Assembly: GCF_000716605.1 (NCBI RefSeq)
Contig: NZ_JNXE01000013.1
Coordinates: 62,001-126,000 of the forward strand
Source: Streptomyces sp. NRRL F-525
Lineage (GTDB): Bacteria > Actinomycetota > Actinomycetes > Streptomycetales > Streptomycetaceae
DNA length: 64,000 nucleotides
Reading direction: 5' to 3'
The notes under the pieces are model-generated. The model was not told the DNA's origin and ran no database searches. It saw only the letters and a program-made list of their open reading frames with translations. Shown here piece by piece: positions 8,729 to 18,113 of this stretch. How positions within the stretch are numbered: position 1 is the first letter of the stretch; every line of letters begins with the position of its first letter. The position numbers and the translations under genes are program-made.

Positions 8729-9826
8729 ATGCCACGCCGCACCGCGACGATGCTCGCCTCCACCCTGATGCTGATCGCGCTCCTGTGCGCGGGAGTCCTC
8801 ATCAACGTCCCGTACGCGGAGATGTCGCCGGGCCCGACGGTGAACACGCTCGGGGACCACGACGGCGAGCCGGTACTGCAGATCAACGGGCGCAAGACCT
8901 ACCCGACGACCGGTCACCTGAACATGACGACGGTCCGGGTCACCAGCGCCGACTACAACATGAACCTCATCGAGGCCGTGTACGGCTGGCTCGCCCACGA
9001 CGACAAGATCGTCCCGCACGACACGCTGTACCCGGACGGCAAGACGGAGCAGCAGTCCACCCAGGAGAACGCCGAGGAGTTCAGCCAGTCCCAGGAGAGC
9101 GCCAAGGTCGCCGCCCTGGAGCAGCTGGGCGTCCCGGTGAAGTCCTGGGTGATCGTCTCGACGGTCGTCAAGGGCACCCCGGCCGAGGGCAAGCTGCACG
9201 CCGGTGACGTCATCAAGGCAGTCGACGGTACGGCGGTGAAGCAGCCCGACGACGTCGCGAAGCTGGTCACCAAGCACAAGCCGGGCGAGAACGTCGTGTT
9301 CACGATCGTGCCCGCCAAGGAGCAGGCCGCCGCGGTGAAGGCGAACAAGACGGCGACCGCGACGAAGAACATCACGATCACCACCGCGACCTCCGACGAC
9401 ACCGGCACGAAGCGAGCCATCGTCGGTATCTCCGCCGGAACCGACCACACGTTCCCGTTCACCATCGACATCAAGCTCGCCGACGTCGGCGGCCCCAGCG
9501 CGGGCCTGATGTTCGCGCTCGGCATCTACGACAAGCTCACCCCGGGCGACCTCACCGGAGGCAAGTTCATCGCCGGCACCGGCACGATCGACGACACCGG
9601 CAAGGTCGGCCCGATCGGCGGCATCTCGATGAAGACGGTCGGCGCGCGCAGCAAGGGCGCCCAGTACTTCCTGACGCCCGCCGACAACTGCGCCGAAGCC
9701 GCCAAGGACACCCCCAGTGGCCTCAGGCTCGTCAAGGTCAACACCATCAAGGACGCGATCAGCGACCTCAAGCTGATCAACAGCGGCAAGACCGACGACC
9801 TGCCGAAGTGCAGCACCAAGAGCTGA
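8729..9826 (+). CDS. Membrane-anchored PDZ-domain Lon-like (S16) protease
   Basis: The 365-residue protein has an N-terminal transmembrane anchor (residues about 8-25), a PDZ domain around residues 120-200 and a C-terminal Lon-type S16 domain. The nucleophile is in GGPSAGLMFALG and the dyad lysine probably in GGISMKTVGA about 45 residues later. It resembles Bacillus YlbL, a regulated extracytoplasmic protease. It probably cleaves membrane or secreted substrates. The last codons and stop are duplicated in tandem just downstream (see 9815-9838). The adjacent promoter suggests leaderless translation. Confidence 0.88.
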   Translation: MPRRTATMLASTLMLIALLCAGVLINVPYAEMSPGPTVNTLGDHDGEPVLQINGRKTYPTTGHLNMTTVRVTSADYNMNLIEAVYGWLAHDDKIVPHDTLYPDGKTEQQSTQENAEEFSQSQESAKVAALEQLGVPVKSWVIVSTVVKGTPAEGKLHAGDVIKAVDGTAVKQPDDVAKLVTKHKPGENVVFTIVPAKEQAAAVKANKTATATKNITITTATSDDTGTKRAIVGISAGTDHTFPFTIDIKLADVGGPSAGLMFALGIYDKLTPGDLTGGKFIAGTGTIDDTGKVGPIGGISMKTVGARSKGAQYFLTPADNCAEAAKDTPSGLRLVKVNTIKDAISDLKLINSGKTDDLPKCSTKS

Positions 9827-9838
9827 ACCAAGAGCTGA
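9815..9838 (+). repeat. 12-bp perfect tandem duplication across the stop codon
   Basis: ACCAAGAGCTGA occurs twice head to tail. The first copy ends with the real stop of the PDZ-Lon gene and the second follows directly, re-encoding Thr-Lys-Ser-stop. A degenerate third copy (ACAAGG) follows. Confidence 0.85.
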
Positions 9839-9888
9839 ACAAGGCCTCTTCTTAAAGAAGACCTCGCGTACGGCTCAGAAGACCTCGC

Positions 9889-9935
9889 TACGACTCCGGG
9901 GGCGCCCTCAAGCAGAGGGCGCCCCCGGAGTCGTA
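9889..9935. terminator. Strong hairpin terminator between convergent genes
   Basis: A perfect 21-bp inverted repeat with a 5-base loop (AAGCA) separates the PDZ-Lon gene from the convergent PPA1309 gene. It is the longest perfect stem I found in the window and probably serves both strands. Confidence 0.8.
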
Positions 9936-9965
9936 CCCGAGGAACCGGAGTCGTAGCGGACGGCG

Positions 9966-10508
9966 TCAGTCCTCGAAGGTCGCCGACAGGGCCTCCGCGA
10001 GGCCGGGGACCAGGGCGCCGCCCGTGAGGACCTCCGTGGGGGAGTCCTTCTCGCGCAGGCGGAGGGCCGAGTCGCGGGTGCCGTCGCGCAGGACCGCGAC
10101 CGTCATGCGGACCTCCTGGCGGTCCGGGTGCTGGGCGACCCACTGGGTGAGCTTCTTCCCGCTCAGGCCCTCCGGGACGGAGGCCTCGGCGGACGGCGGC
10201 AGCATCAGGCGCTCGACGGTGAGCGCGCAGCCGGCCACCGCGTCGGGCCAGGCGATCGTGCCGAGGAACTCGTCCAGCGGCTTTCCGGCCGGAATCTCCT
10301 CCTGCTCGATCGGGGTGAGACCAGTGGTCTCGGGCTCTTCCCGCAGGCCGAGTTGGGCCGCGAGGCCGGGTTCCTGGGCCCGCAGCCGCGCGGTGTCTAC
10401 CAGGGCGAAGAGGCGAGCGGGCTGGTCCCAGCCGAGCCCGGAGGCGTACTCGTCGATCTCGAGTACGGCCCGGGTGAGGGGGTTCGCTGCCATGGGAGTG
10501 TTGGACAT
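9966..10508 (-). CDS. PPA1309 family protein
   Basis: The 180-residue soluble protein begins MSNTPMAANPLTRAVLEIDE, followed by WDQPARLFALVDTARLR and a late GGALVPGLAEALSATF. This matches my memory of the actinobacterial PPA1309 family, whose function is unknown. No catalytic motif is visible. ATG 10508 has GAGG upstream on the minus strand. It is divergent from the UPF0182 gene; the roughly 160 bases between them carry both promoters. Confidence 0.75.
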   Translation of the reverse strand: MSNTPMAANPLTRAVLEIDEYASGLGWDQPARLFALVDTARLRAQEPGLAAQLGLREEPETTGLTPIEQEEIPAGKPLDEFLGTIAWPDAVAGCALTVERLMLPPSAEASVPEGLSGKKLTQWVAQHPDRQEVRMTVAVLRDGTRDSALRLREKDSPTEVLTGGALVPGLAEALSATFED

Positions 10509-10670
10509 GGTCACAATCCTGCCTCGTTCATGGCCGGAATCGGGAACCGAGTAAACGGTGAGTAAGTTGCATAGGTGTGGGCCCGCGATCACGCGGGGCT
10601 ACGGAGGGCCCCCGACACCGGGGACCTGACGCAACGACAGCGACCAACAGCGAACTTCGAGGTGCGCACC

Positions 10671-13616
10671 TTGGCTTTCCAGATGCCGGACCGCGGCGGA
10701 GGCCCGACAGGGCCGCGGATCAGAGTGGGCCGCCCGTCCCGGCGCGTCCGGACTTTGCTCATGACACTGGGCGTCCTTGCCGTACTCGGCATGGCGTTCA
10801 CGATGTTCGCGGGCTTCTGGACGGACTGGCTCTGGTACCGGTCGGTGCATTACTCGTCCGTGTTCACCACCACCCTCTCGACGAAGATCGGGCTCTTCTT
10901 CGTTTTCGGCCTCCTGATGGCGGCCGCGGTCGGCGTGAACATCTGGCTGGCGCACCGCCTGCGCCCGCCGCTCAGCGCGATGTCGATGGAGCAGCAGAGC
11001 CTCGACCGCTACCGGATGGGCATCGCGCCGTACAAGAAGTGGCTGCTTCTGGCGATCACCGCCCTCGTGGGGCTGATCGCGGGCGCCTCGGCGTCCAGTC
11101 AGTGGCGGGTCTGGCTGATGTGGGTCAACGGCGTGCCCTTCCACCAGAAGGACCCGCAGTTCCACCTCGACGTGTCCTTCTACGCGTTCGACCTGCCCTG
11201 GTACCGCTTCCTGCTCGGCTTCGGCTTCGCCGCCGCGATCCTCTCGCTGCTCGCCGCCGCGCTGACGCACTACCTGTACGGCGGCCTGCGCATCACCAGC
11301 CCGGGCGCGCGCGCCACGGCCGCGGCCACCGGACATCTGTCGGTGCTGCTCGGCATCTTCGTCGCGCTCAAGGCGGTGGCCTACTGGCTCGACCGGTACG
11401 GACTCGCGGTCAAATCAAGCGACTTCAAGGCGACCGGTGACTGGACGGGCCTGAGGTACGTCGACGCGAACGCGTATCTGCCGGCCAAGACGATCCTGTT
11501 CTGCATCGCCGTCATCTGCGCGCTGCTGTTCTTCGCCACCCTGTGGCGGCGCACCTGGCAGCTGCCGGTCATCGGCTTCGGCCTGATGGTGCTCTCCGCG
11601 ATCCTCATCGGCGGCCTGTACCCGGCGATCGTCCAGAAGTTCACGGTCCAGCCGAACGAGCAGGCCAAGGAAGCCCCGTACGTCCAGAAGAACCTGAAGG
11701 CGACGCGCGAGGCCTACGGCATCGACGACACCAAGGTCACGGAGTACTCGGGGACGAGCACCACCAAGGACAAGACCAAGCTGCGCTCCGACGTCGACTC
11801 CACGGCGAGCATCCGCATCGTCGACCCGAACGTCGTGTCGCCCACGTTCCAGCAGCTCCAGCAGATCAGGAACTACTACGCGTTCCCGACCAACCTGGAT
11901 GTCGACCGCTACAGCGAGGACGGCAAGGACCAGGACACGGTCATCGGCCTGCGTGAGCTGAACCTCAACGGCATCCCGAAGAACAACTGGATCAACGACC
12001 ACTTCCGTTACACGCACGGCTACGGAGTGGTCGCCGCCAAGGGCACCGAGGTCGACTCCGAGGGCCGGCCGGTCTTCACCGAGTCCGATCTGCCCTCCAC
12101 GGGTGACCTCGGGACGTACAAGCAGCAGATCTACTACGGCGAGAAGACCACCACGTACTCGATCGTCGGCGGTCCCCAGAAGGAGATCGACTACTCCGAC
12201 GACAGCGGCGAGAAGACCACCAGTTACACCGGCAAGAGCGGGGTCAACCTCTCCAACCCGCTCAACCGGGCCGCGTACGCGGTGGCGTTCAACGAGCCGC
12301 AGATCCTGTACTCCGGTGCGATCGGCGAGGGGTCGCGGATCCTGTACAACCGCACGCCCAAGGAGCGCGTCGAGGCGGTGGCGCCCTGGCTGACCATCGA
12401 CGGTGACGCCTATCCGGCGGTCGTGGACGGCCGTATCCAGTGGATCGTCGACGCGTACACGACGAGCAACGGATACCCGTACGCCTCACGTACGACCCTC
12501 GGGGACACCACGGCGGACTCGCTGACGGCGACGAACAACAACCGCGCGGTGGTGGCCCAGCAGAACCAGGTCAACTACATCCGCAACTCGGTGAAGGCGA
12601 CCGTCGACGCGTACACCGGTGCTGTCAAGCTCTACCAGTGGGACACCGAGGACCCGGTCCTGAAGACCTGGATGAAGGCGTTCCCGAACACGGTCGAGCC
12701 CAAGAAGGACATCTCGTCCTCGCTGATGGCCCATCTCCGGTACCCGCAGGACCTGTTCAAGGTCCAGCGCGAACTCCTCACCCGCTACCACGTGACGGAC
12801 GCGCAGACGTTCCTCAGCGGCAGCGAGGTGTGGCAGGTCCCGAACGACCCGACGAACCAGTCCAACAGTGCGGTGCCGCCGTACTACTTGAGCATGAAGA
12901 TGCCGGACCAGTCCGCGCAGGCCTTCTCGTTGACGACGACGTTCACACCGAACGGCAGAGACAACCTCAGCGCCTTCATGGCCGTCGACTCCGAGGCGGG
13001 TACCCCGGACTACGGCAAGATCAGAATCCTGAAGCTGCCGACCAGTACGACCGTCGGCGGACCTAAACAGGTGCAGAGCGCCTTCAACTCCCAACAGGAC
13101 ATCGCCGAATCGATCAAGCTGCTCAAGGGCGGCGACTCCGACATCGAGTACGGCAACCTGCTGACGGTGCCGCTCGACGGGGGACTGCTGTACGTGGAGC
13201 CCGTCTACGTACGCGGTGGCGGGCTCAAGTACCCGCTCCTGCGCAAGGTGTTGGTGGCCTACGGGAACAAGACCGCCTTCGAGGACACCCTGGACGAGGG
13301 GTTGAACAAGGTCTTCGGCGCGGAGAGCACCACGACTCCGCCACCGGACGAGACCACCACTCCACCGACGTCCAGCAACCCCACGGTCCAGGCCGCGTTG
13401 ACCGACGCCCAGAAGGCATTCGACGCCGGGCAACAGGCGTTGAAGAAGGGCGACTGGGAGGCGTACGGGCAGGCGCAGAAGGATCTCCAGTCCGCGCTGC
13501 AGCGGGCCGAGGACGCGCAGGCCGCGGCCGACAAGAGCAAGAGCGGCAGCGGCAGCAGCGGCAAGAGCAGCAGTAGTCCGAGTCCCAGTACGAGCAGTAG
13601 TCCCAGCAGCGGATAG
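10671..13616 (+). CDS. UPF0182 family large membrane protein
   Basis: The 981-residue protein has about seven transmembrane helices in its first 330 residues, including [19 protein letters not shown] and the family's [15 protein letters not shown] long extracytoplasmic region follows, with the conserved [26 protein letters not shown] segment. It ends in a Thr/Pro linker and a low-complexity Ser/Gly tail. The function of UPF0182 is unknown. TTG 10671 was preferred over ATG 10683 because GAGG at 10659-10662 lies eight bases before it. A tRNA gene follows. Confidence 0.85.
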   Translation: MAFQMPDRGGGPTGPRIRVGRPSRRVRTLLMTLGVLAVLGMAFTMFAGFWTDWLWYRSVHYSSVFTTTLSTKIGLFFVFGLLMAAAVGVNIWLAHRLRPPLSAMSMEQQSLDRYRMGIAPYKKWLLLAITALVGLIAGASASSQWRVWLMWVNGVPFHQKDPQFHLDVSFYAFDLPWYRFLLGFGFAAAILSLLAAALTHYLYGGLRITSPGARATAAATGHLSVLLGIFVALKAVAYWLDRYGLAVKSSDFKATGDWTGLRYVDANAYLPAKTILFCIAVICALLFFATLWRRTWQLPVIGFGLMVLSAILIGGLYPAIVQKFTVQPNEQAKEAPYVQKNLKATREAYGIDDTKVTEYSGTSTTKDKTKLRSDVDSTASIRIVDPNVVSPTFQQLQQIRNYYAFPTNLDVDRYSEDGKDQDTVIGLRELNLNGIPKNNWINDHFRYTHGYGVVAAKGTEVDSEGRPVFTESDLPSTGDLGTYKQQIYYGEKTTTYSIVGGPQKEIDYSDDSGEKTTSYTGKSGVNLSNPLNRAAYAVAFNEPQILYSGAIGEGSRILYNRTPKERVEAVAPWLTIDGDAYPAVVDGRIQWIVDAYTTSNGYPYASRTTLGDTTADSLTATNNNRAVVAQQNQVNYIRNSVKATVDAYTGAVKLYQWDTEDPVLKTWMKAFPNTVEPKKDISSSLMAHLRYPQDLFKVQRELLTRYHVTDAQTFLSGSEVWQVPNDPTNQSNSAVPPYYLSMKMPDQSAQAFSLTTTFTPNGRDNLSAFMAVDSEAGTPDYGKIRILKLPTSTTVGGPKQVQSAFNSQQDIAESIKLLKGGDSDIEYGNLLTVPLDGGLLYVEPVYVRGGGLKYPLLRKVLVAYGNKTAFEDTLDEGLNKVFGAESTTTPPPDETTTPPTSSNPTVQAALTDAQKAFDAGQQALKKGDWEAYGQAQKDLQSALQRAEDAQAAADKSKSGSGSSGKSSSSPSPSTSSSPSSG

Positions 13617-13660
13617 GGAAAAAGCCCACCTCACGCCGTGGTACGGTTGCAACACAACGG

Positions 13661-13734
13661 CGCGGGGTGGAGCAGCTCGGTAGCTCGCTGGGCTCATAAC
13701 CCAGAGGTCGCAGGTTCAAATCCTGTCCCCGCTA
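13661..13734 (+). tRNA. Initiator tRNA-fMet (CAT), copy 1
   Basis: The 74-base gene folds into a cloverleaf with anticodon CAT. The three consecutive G:C pairs in the anticodon stem (GGG/CCC) and the unpaired C1 at the end of the acceptor stem mark it as initiator. No CCA is encoded. It is followed by a strong hairpin. An identical copy lies at 15985. Confidence 0.93.
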
Positions 13735-13740
13735 CTGATC

Positions 13741-13777
13741 GCGAAGGCCCGGATCCTCTAAGGATCCGGGCCTTCGC
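13741..13777 (+). terminator. Terminator of tRNA-fMet copy 1
   Basis: A perfect 17-bp inverted repeat with a 3-base loop begins six bases after the tRNA. The stretch from here to 13939 shows no other gene or motif I can identify. Confidence 0.8.
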
Positions 13778-13939
13778 GCTGTGCGAACGCATGTGCCGAC
13801 GAGGGTGACGGCCGTGCCGCCGGGGCGAGTTGGTGAAACCGTGTTTGTGTTGTCTCTCTGTGGGCATGTCGACAAAACGCTGTAGAGACCTCACTGGCTG
13901 CGGTATACCAGGTGTACCCAGGTTGCAGGTGGTGCGACG

Positions 13940-15808
13940 ATGGACGTTATGGGGGACAAGGCAACTCTGTTGGATACAGGGCGTTTTGTGCAGCCTTCCG
14001 ACCGGGACGAGTCCGGTGACGGGGAGGCTGTCGACGAGGCACGCACACGGCTCGCCGCACAGGCCGGCGACGTCGAGGCGACGAGTGTCCTCGGAGCGAT
14101 GCTGCTGCGCCGCGGTGATCTCGACGGAGCCGAGCCCCTGCTGCGTGCCGCCACCGCCGAGGGCGACCGGGCCGCGGCCAACAACCTCGGCGTCCTGCTG
14201 CACCAGCGCGGATACACCGATGACGCCGCCGGGTGGTGGCGGATCGCCGCCGTGGCCGGGTCCGCGGCCGCCGCGCACGCGCTCGGCCGGTACCACCGCG
14301 AGCGCGGTGACGAGCCGGCCGCCGAGTACTGGCTGCGGCAGTCCGCCGAGCAGGGGCATGCGCTGGGTGCCTACGCGCTCGCCGATCTGCTGGAGCATCG
14401 CGGGGACGCCGCGGCCGAGCGGTGGATGCGGTCCGCCGCGGAGCGCGGGCACCGTGAGGCCGCGTACCGGCTGGCGCGGGCGCTTGACCGGCAGGCGCCG
14501 CACGAGGACGAGCGGGAGTACGACGGCGGGGGCGGGCGTGCGGCTGGGGGTGACAACGGTGTCGCATCGGCCCCAGGAACCTCCGGCGCCTCGGGGTCCC
14601 CGGAGAACGAGGCCGAGCAGTGGTACCGGCAGGCCGCCGCGCGTGGGCATCAGCGGGCCGCGCTGCAGCTCGGGGCGATCCTGGAGAAGCGGGGCGAGCT
14701 CAAGGAGGCCGGGCGCTGGTATCTGACGTCCGCGAAGGACGGGGAGGCGCGGGCCGCCTGCGCGCTCGGGTTCCTGCTGCGGGACGCCGGCGACACCGAG
14801 AGCGCCGCCGTGTGGTGGCTCCGGGCCGCCCAGGACGGTGACGGCAACGCGGCCAACGCGCTGGGCGCGCTGCATGCCGAGCGCGGTGAGACGCAGACCG
14901 CCGAGCGGTGGTACCGGGCCGCGATGGACGCGGGGGATGTGAACGGCGCGTACAACCTCGGGCTGCTGTGCGCGGAGCAGGCTCGTAACGCGCAGGCCGA
15001 GCAGTGGTATCGGCGGGCTGCGTACGCCGGGCACCGGGAGGCCGCCAACGCGCTGGCCGTGCTGCTGCTTCAGGGCGGTGATGCTACGGGGGCCGAGCCG
15101 TGGTTCTCCAAGGCCGCCGAGGCCGGGAGCGTGGACGCCGCGTTCAACCTCGGGATTCTCTTCGCCGGGCGGGGCGAGGAAGGTGTTGCGCTGCCCTGGT
15201 ACGAGCGGGCCGCTGCTGCCGGGCATACGGAAGCGGCGTTGCAGGTCGGGATCGCTCGGCTTCGGGACGGGGACGAGCGGGAGGCTGAGCGGCATCTGCG
15301 GTGTGCGGCGGGTGGGGGGAGTGCGGAGGCTGCTTATCGGCTGGCCTCTGTGCTTGATGCTCGGCGGCCGCCTGCGCCCGCGCATGAGCTGGGTGAGCAG
15401 GTGCATGAGAAGACCGAGTGCGAGGAGTGGTACGAGCGGGCGGCTTCTCAGGGGCATCGGCGTGCGCAGGTTCGGGTCGGGATGCTGGCCGCTGCGCGGG
15501 GCGATGTCGTCGAGGCGGCTCGGTGGTATCGGGAGGCTGCCGAGGCCGGGTCTCGTAACGGGGCTTTCAATCTTGGGCTGTTGCTTGCTCGGGAGGGGAG
15601 TGAGCCTGAGGCTGCTGTGTGGTGGGCTCGGGCCGCTGATGCGGGGCATGGGCGGGCTGCGTTGCGGTTGGCTCTGGTGTACGCGCGGCGGGGGGAGTTG
15701 GCGGAGGGGCAGCGGTGGGCTGATCGGGCGGTGACGCTGGGGCCTCGGGAGGTTTCTGAGCGGGCGGCTCGGTTGCGGGATGCGTTGCGGCAGGAGCTGA
15801 CGGCGTAG
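13940..15808 (+). CDS. Sel1-like (TPR) repeat protein
   Basis: The 622-residue protein is built almost entirely of Sel1-like helical repeats of about 36 residues, with recurring patterns such as AEQWYRRAAYAGHREAANALAVLL and AAFNLGILFA. A Gly/Ala-rich interruption lies near residues 190-220. It should act as a protein-interaction scaffold in the cytoplasm; no signal peptide is present. ATG 13940 and ATG 13949 are both possible, without a clear Shine-Dalgarno. The last 500 bases use many more T-ending codons than the first part. The gene sits exactly between two identical tRNA genes. Confidence 0.83.
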   Translation: MDVMGDKATLLDTGRFVQPSDRDESGDGEAVDEARTRLAAQAGDVEATSVLGAMLLRRGDLDGAEPLLRAATAEGDRAAANNLGVLLHQRGYTDDAAGWWRIAAVAGSAAAAHALGRYHRERGDEPAAEYWLRQSAEQGHALGAYALADLLEHRGDAAAERWMRSAAERGHREAAYRLARALDRQAPHEDEREYDGGGGRAAGGDNGVASAPGTSGASGSPENEAEQWYRQAAARGHQRAALQLGAILEKRGELKEAGRWYLTSAKDGEARAACALGFLLRDAGDTESAAVWWLRAAQDGDGNAANALGALHAERGETQTAERWYRAAMDAGDVNGAYNLGLLCAEQARNAQAEQWYRRAAYAGHREAANALAVLLLQGGDATGAEPWFSKAAEAGSVDAAFNLGILFAGRGEEGVALPWYERAAAAGHTEAALQVGIARLRDGDEREAERHLRCAAGGGSAEAAYRLASVLDARRPPAPAHELGEQVHEKTECEEWYERAASQGHRRAQVRVGMLAAARGDVVEAARWYREAAEAGSRNGAFNLGLLLAREGSEPEAAVWWARAADAGHGRAALRLALVYARRGELAEGQRWADRAVTLGPREVSERAARLRDALRQELTA

Positions 15809-15984
15809 TTTTTCGCCCCCGCCGCCCCTACCCGTCCCATCCCTGGGGGCTGCCGCCCCCAGACCCCCGCTTCGGCCTGGACGGCCTCGTCCTCAAACGC
15901 CGGACGGGCTGAGTGGAGCTGACCTGGGTTGATAAGCGATTTGCTTCTGTCCGGTCGTCTGACGTAGCGTTGCAATCACAACGG

Positions 15985-16058
15985 CGCGGGGTGGAGCAGC
16001 TCGGTAGCTCGCTGGGCTCATAACCCAGAGGTCGCAGGTTCAAATCCTGTCCCCGCTA
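15985..16058 (+). tRNA. Initiator tRNA-fMet (CAT), copy 2
   Basis: This gene is identical to the copy at 13661 over all 74 bases. The preceding bases are also nearly identical (GTTGCAA, then CACAACGG), so the duplication includes part of the promoter region. No CCA is encoded. Confidence 0.93.
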
Positions 16059-16063
16059 CTCAG

Positions 16064-16103
16064 GCCGAGGGCCGGAATCCAGAAATGGGTTCCGGCCCTC
16101 GGC
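16064..16103 (+). terminator. Terminator of tRNA-fMet copy 2
   Basis: A 17-bp stem with a single G-T pair and a 6-base loop starts six bases after the tRNA. It also lies just beyond the convergent lipoprotein gene's stop at 16108. Confidence 0.75.
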
Positions 16104-16107
16104 GTTT

Positions 16108-17253
16108 CTACGGCTGGTGGCCCACCGCCTCCTCGTAGAGGGAGCGGTCGACCGTTCGGGACTCCGGGAGTGGGGCGCCCTTTGAGACGCCCGCCGCCTT
16201 GTACGCCGACTGGAGTCGGGTCGTCGTCCCCGCGCGGATCTCCCAGTCCATCGTGAGCGACGGGGTCGACTTGAGGACCGTCTCGTCCGTCTTCAGGAGG
16301 TTGGCGAGGTAGGCGACGAAGGACGGGTCCGCCTTGTAGTCGCCGGCGAAGTACGTGTTCACCGTGCGGATGTACGCGCGGAGGAGGGCCACGCCGGCGT
16401 CCACGTCGTCGTTCAGGAGGCTGGGGCCGTAGAGCATGCCGCCCAGGGGTTCGCCCAGCGGTTGGCCGCCGAGGAAGGCGTACTGGGGGTTGTCGTCGAC
16501 CTTGCGCCAGACCGGGTCCAGGAGCCAGGCCGAGTCGACGCCGCCGTTCTGGAGGGCGGTGAGGACGTCGGCCGAGCCGAGTTGCTGGTACTGGATCTTG
16601 TCGAGGCCGCCGCCGTGGGTCGCCAGGGCCTTTTCCATGGGGTACGCGATCACCGAGCCCTTGCCGATCATCGTGCCCATCCTGCGGCCCGCCATCCGGA
16701 CGTCCGCCGCCGCCTCGCCCTTCTTCAGCTTCACCCACAGGCCGCTCTTCGACTTGGGGTCGGGTGAGAAGTTGCCGGCGACCCACTTGATGTCGAAGCC
16801 GCCCTTGACGCCGTTCATGACGGCCGCCTCCGGGGCCGCCCACATCGCGTCTATGTCTCCCTTGGCCAGGAGTGGCAGCGCGTCGGGGGTCGGGAGGACC
16901 TTGAGCGTGACGTCCAGGCCCTCCTTCTTGAACTCGCCCTTGTCGACGGCGACTTTGAGCGGGGCGACGTATTCGGCGCTCAGGGTGCCTGTCGCGATCG
17001 TCAACTTCCGCGTCTTGGGGAGGGGTTGGGCGGAAGGGGCGAGAGGCTCGCAGCGGGCCGGGACGCGGGTGGGGGAGAGGTCCGCCGGGTCCGTCCAGGA
17101 GGACTTGCCGCAGCCGTCCACCGGTGTGACCGTGCGGTGGCCCGCGGCGGTCGTGCCCGAAGTGCCGCTGTCGCCCGCGTACTTGGACGAGCAGCCCGCC
17201 GACGCCAGCAGGGCCGCCATGACAACCGCCGTACCGTACGCACGCCTTCTCAT
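16108..17253 (-). CDS. ABC transporter substrate-binding lipoprotein (SsuA/NrtA type)
   Basis: The 381-residue protein starts with a lipoprotein signal peptide ending in the lipobox ASAGC. After a Ser/Thr-rich linker comes an NMT1/SsuA-like periplasmic-binding fold: LTIATGTLSAEYVAPLKVAV, GEFKKEGLDVTLKV and LLAKGDIDAMWAAPEA are typical. It would be anchored outside the membrane and deliver a small substrate such as a sulfonate, nitrate or pyrimidine precursor; sequence does not decide which. ATG 17253 overlaps the permease stop by four bases. Confidence 0.85.
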   Translation of the reverse strand: MRRRAYGTAVVMAALLASAGCSSKYAGDSGTSGTTAAGHRTVTPVDGCGKSSWTDPADLSPTRVPARCEPLAPSAQPLPKTRKLTIATGTLSAEYVAPLKVAVDKGEFKKEGLDVTLKVLPTPDALPLLAKGDIDAMWAAPEAAVMNGVKGGFDIKWVAGNFSPDPKSKSGLWVKLKKGEAAADVRMAGRRMGTMIGKGSVIAYPMEKALATHGGGLDKIQYQQLGSADVLTALQNGGVDSAWLLDPVWRKVDDNPQYAFLGGQPLGEPLGGMLYGPSLLNDDVDAGVALLRAYIRTVNTYFAGDYKADPSFVAYLANLLKTDETVLKSTPSLTMDWEIRAGTTTRLQSAYKAAGVSKGAPLPESRTVDRSLYEEAVGHQP

Positions 17254-18113
17254 GACTGGCCCCGTCCTCGGTCCCTCGGTGCCCACGGTGTGAGCAACCG
17301 GCCTGCCACACGCACCAGTTCGGAGAAGACGACCCCCAGGACCGCCACGCACACGATGCCCACGAACATCACGTCGTTCTCGAACAGCGCGCGGGAGTCG
17401 AAGATCAGGTGGCCCAGGCCGTTCGTCGCCGCGATCTGTTCCGAGGCGACGATCACCAGGACCGCTACGCCTGCTGCGATCCGCGCGCCCACCAGGACCG
17501 CGGGGAGGGAGGCCGGGAGGAGGACGTGGCGGAACATCTGCCAGGGCGTGGCGCCGAAGACCTGGCCCGCGTCCCGGTGGCCGGAGGGGATCGCCACCAC
17601 CGCCGACATCGTCGAGATCCAGACGAAGAAGAAGACCGTGGTGGCCACCAGGGCTATTTGTGGGCCTTCTCCCAGGCCGAACATGTTCAGGAAGATGGGG
17701 AGCAGGGCCAGTTTCGGTACCACGTACAGGGCGTCCAGCAGGGGTTCCAGTGCCGCCCGGATCAGGGGCAGGGAGCCCATCAGCAGGCCCAGGGCGTAGC
17801 CCGTCGCCGTGCCGATCGCGTAGCCGCCCAGGACGCGTCTGGTGGTGGCCCAGACGTCCGGCCAGAGGTTGCCCGCCGCCGCCCTGGACCAGCCGTCGGA
17901 GAGGATCGTGGACGGGGAGGGGTAGACGCGGGGGTCTATCCAGCCCTGGGTGGCGGCCAGTTGCCACCAGAGGATCAGGGCCAGGGGGACTGTCACCGCG
18001 AGGGTGAGTTCCAGGGCGCGGCGGCGGCGGTGGGTGCGTACGGGGTGGAGTTCGTGGGGGCCGGGGCGGCGGACCAGGACCGACTCCTGGCGGTCGGGGG
18101 CGACGGTGGTCAT
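17250..18113 (-). CDS. ABC transporter permease (SsuC/NrtB/TauC type)
   Basis: The 287-residue protein has about six membrane helices and the BPD_transp_1 EAA-type loop, seen as DAGQVFGATPWQMFRHVLLP. The cytoplasmic N-terminus of about 45 residues is Arg/His-rich. ATG 18113 overlaps the upstream ATPase stop by four bases (ATGA) and its own stop overlaps the lipoprotein start the same way. The three genes are thus translationally coupled in the order ATPase-permease-binding protein. Confidence 0.87.
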   Translation of the reverse strand: MTTVAPDRQESVLVRRPGPHELHPVRTHRRRRALELTLAVTVPLALILWWQLAATQGWIDPRVYPSPSTILSDGWSRAAAGNLWPDVWATTRRVLGGYAIGTATGYALGLLMGSLPLIRAALEPLLDALYVVPKLALLPIFLNMFGLGEGPQIALVATTVFFFVWISTMSAVVAIPSGHRDAGQVFGATPWQMFRHVLLPASLPAVLVGARIAAGVAVLVIVASEQIAATNGLGHLIFDSRALFENDVMFVGIVCVAVLGVVFSELVRVAGRLLTPWAPRDRGRGQS

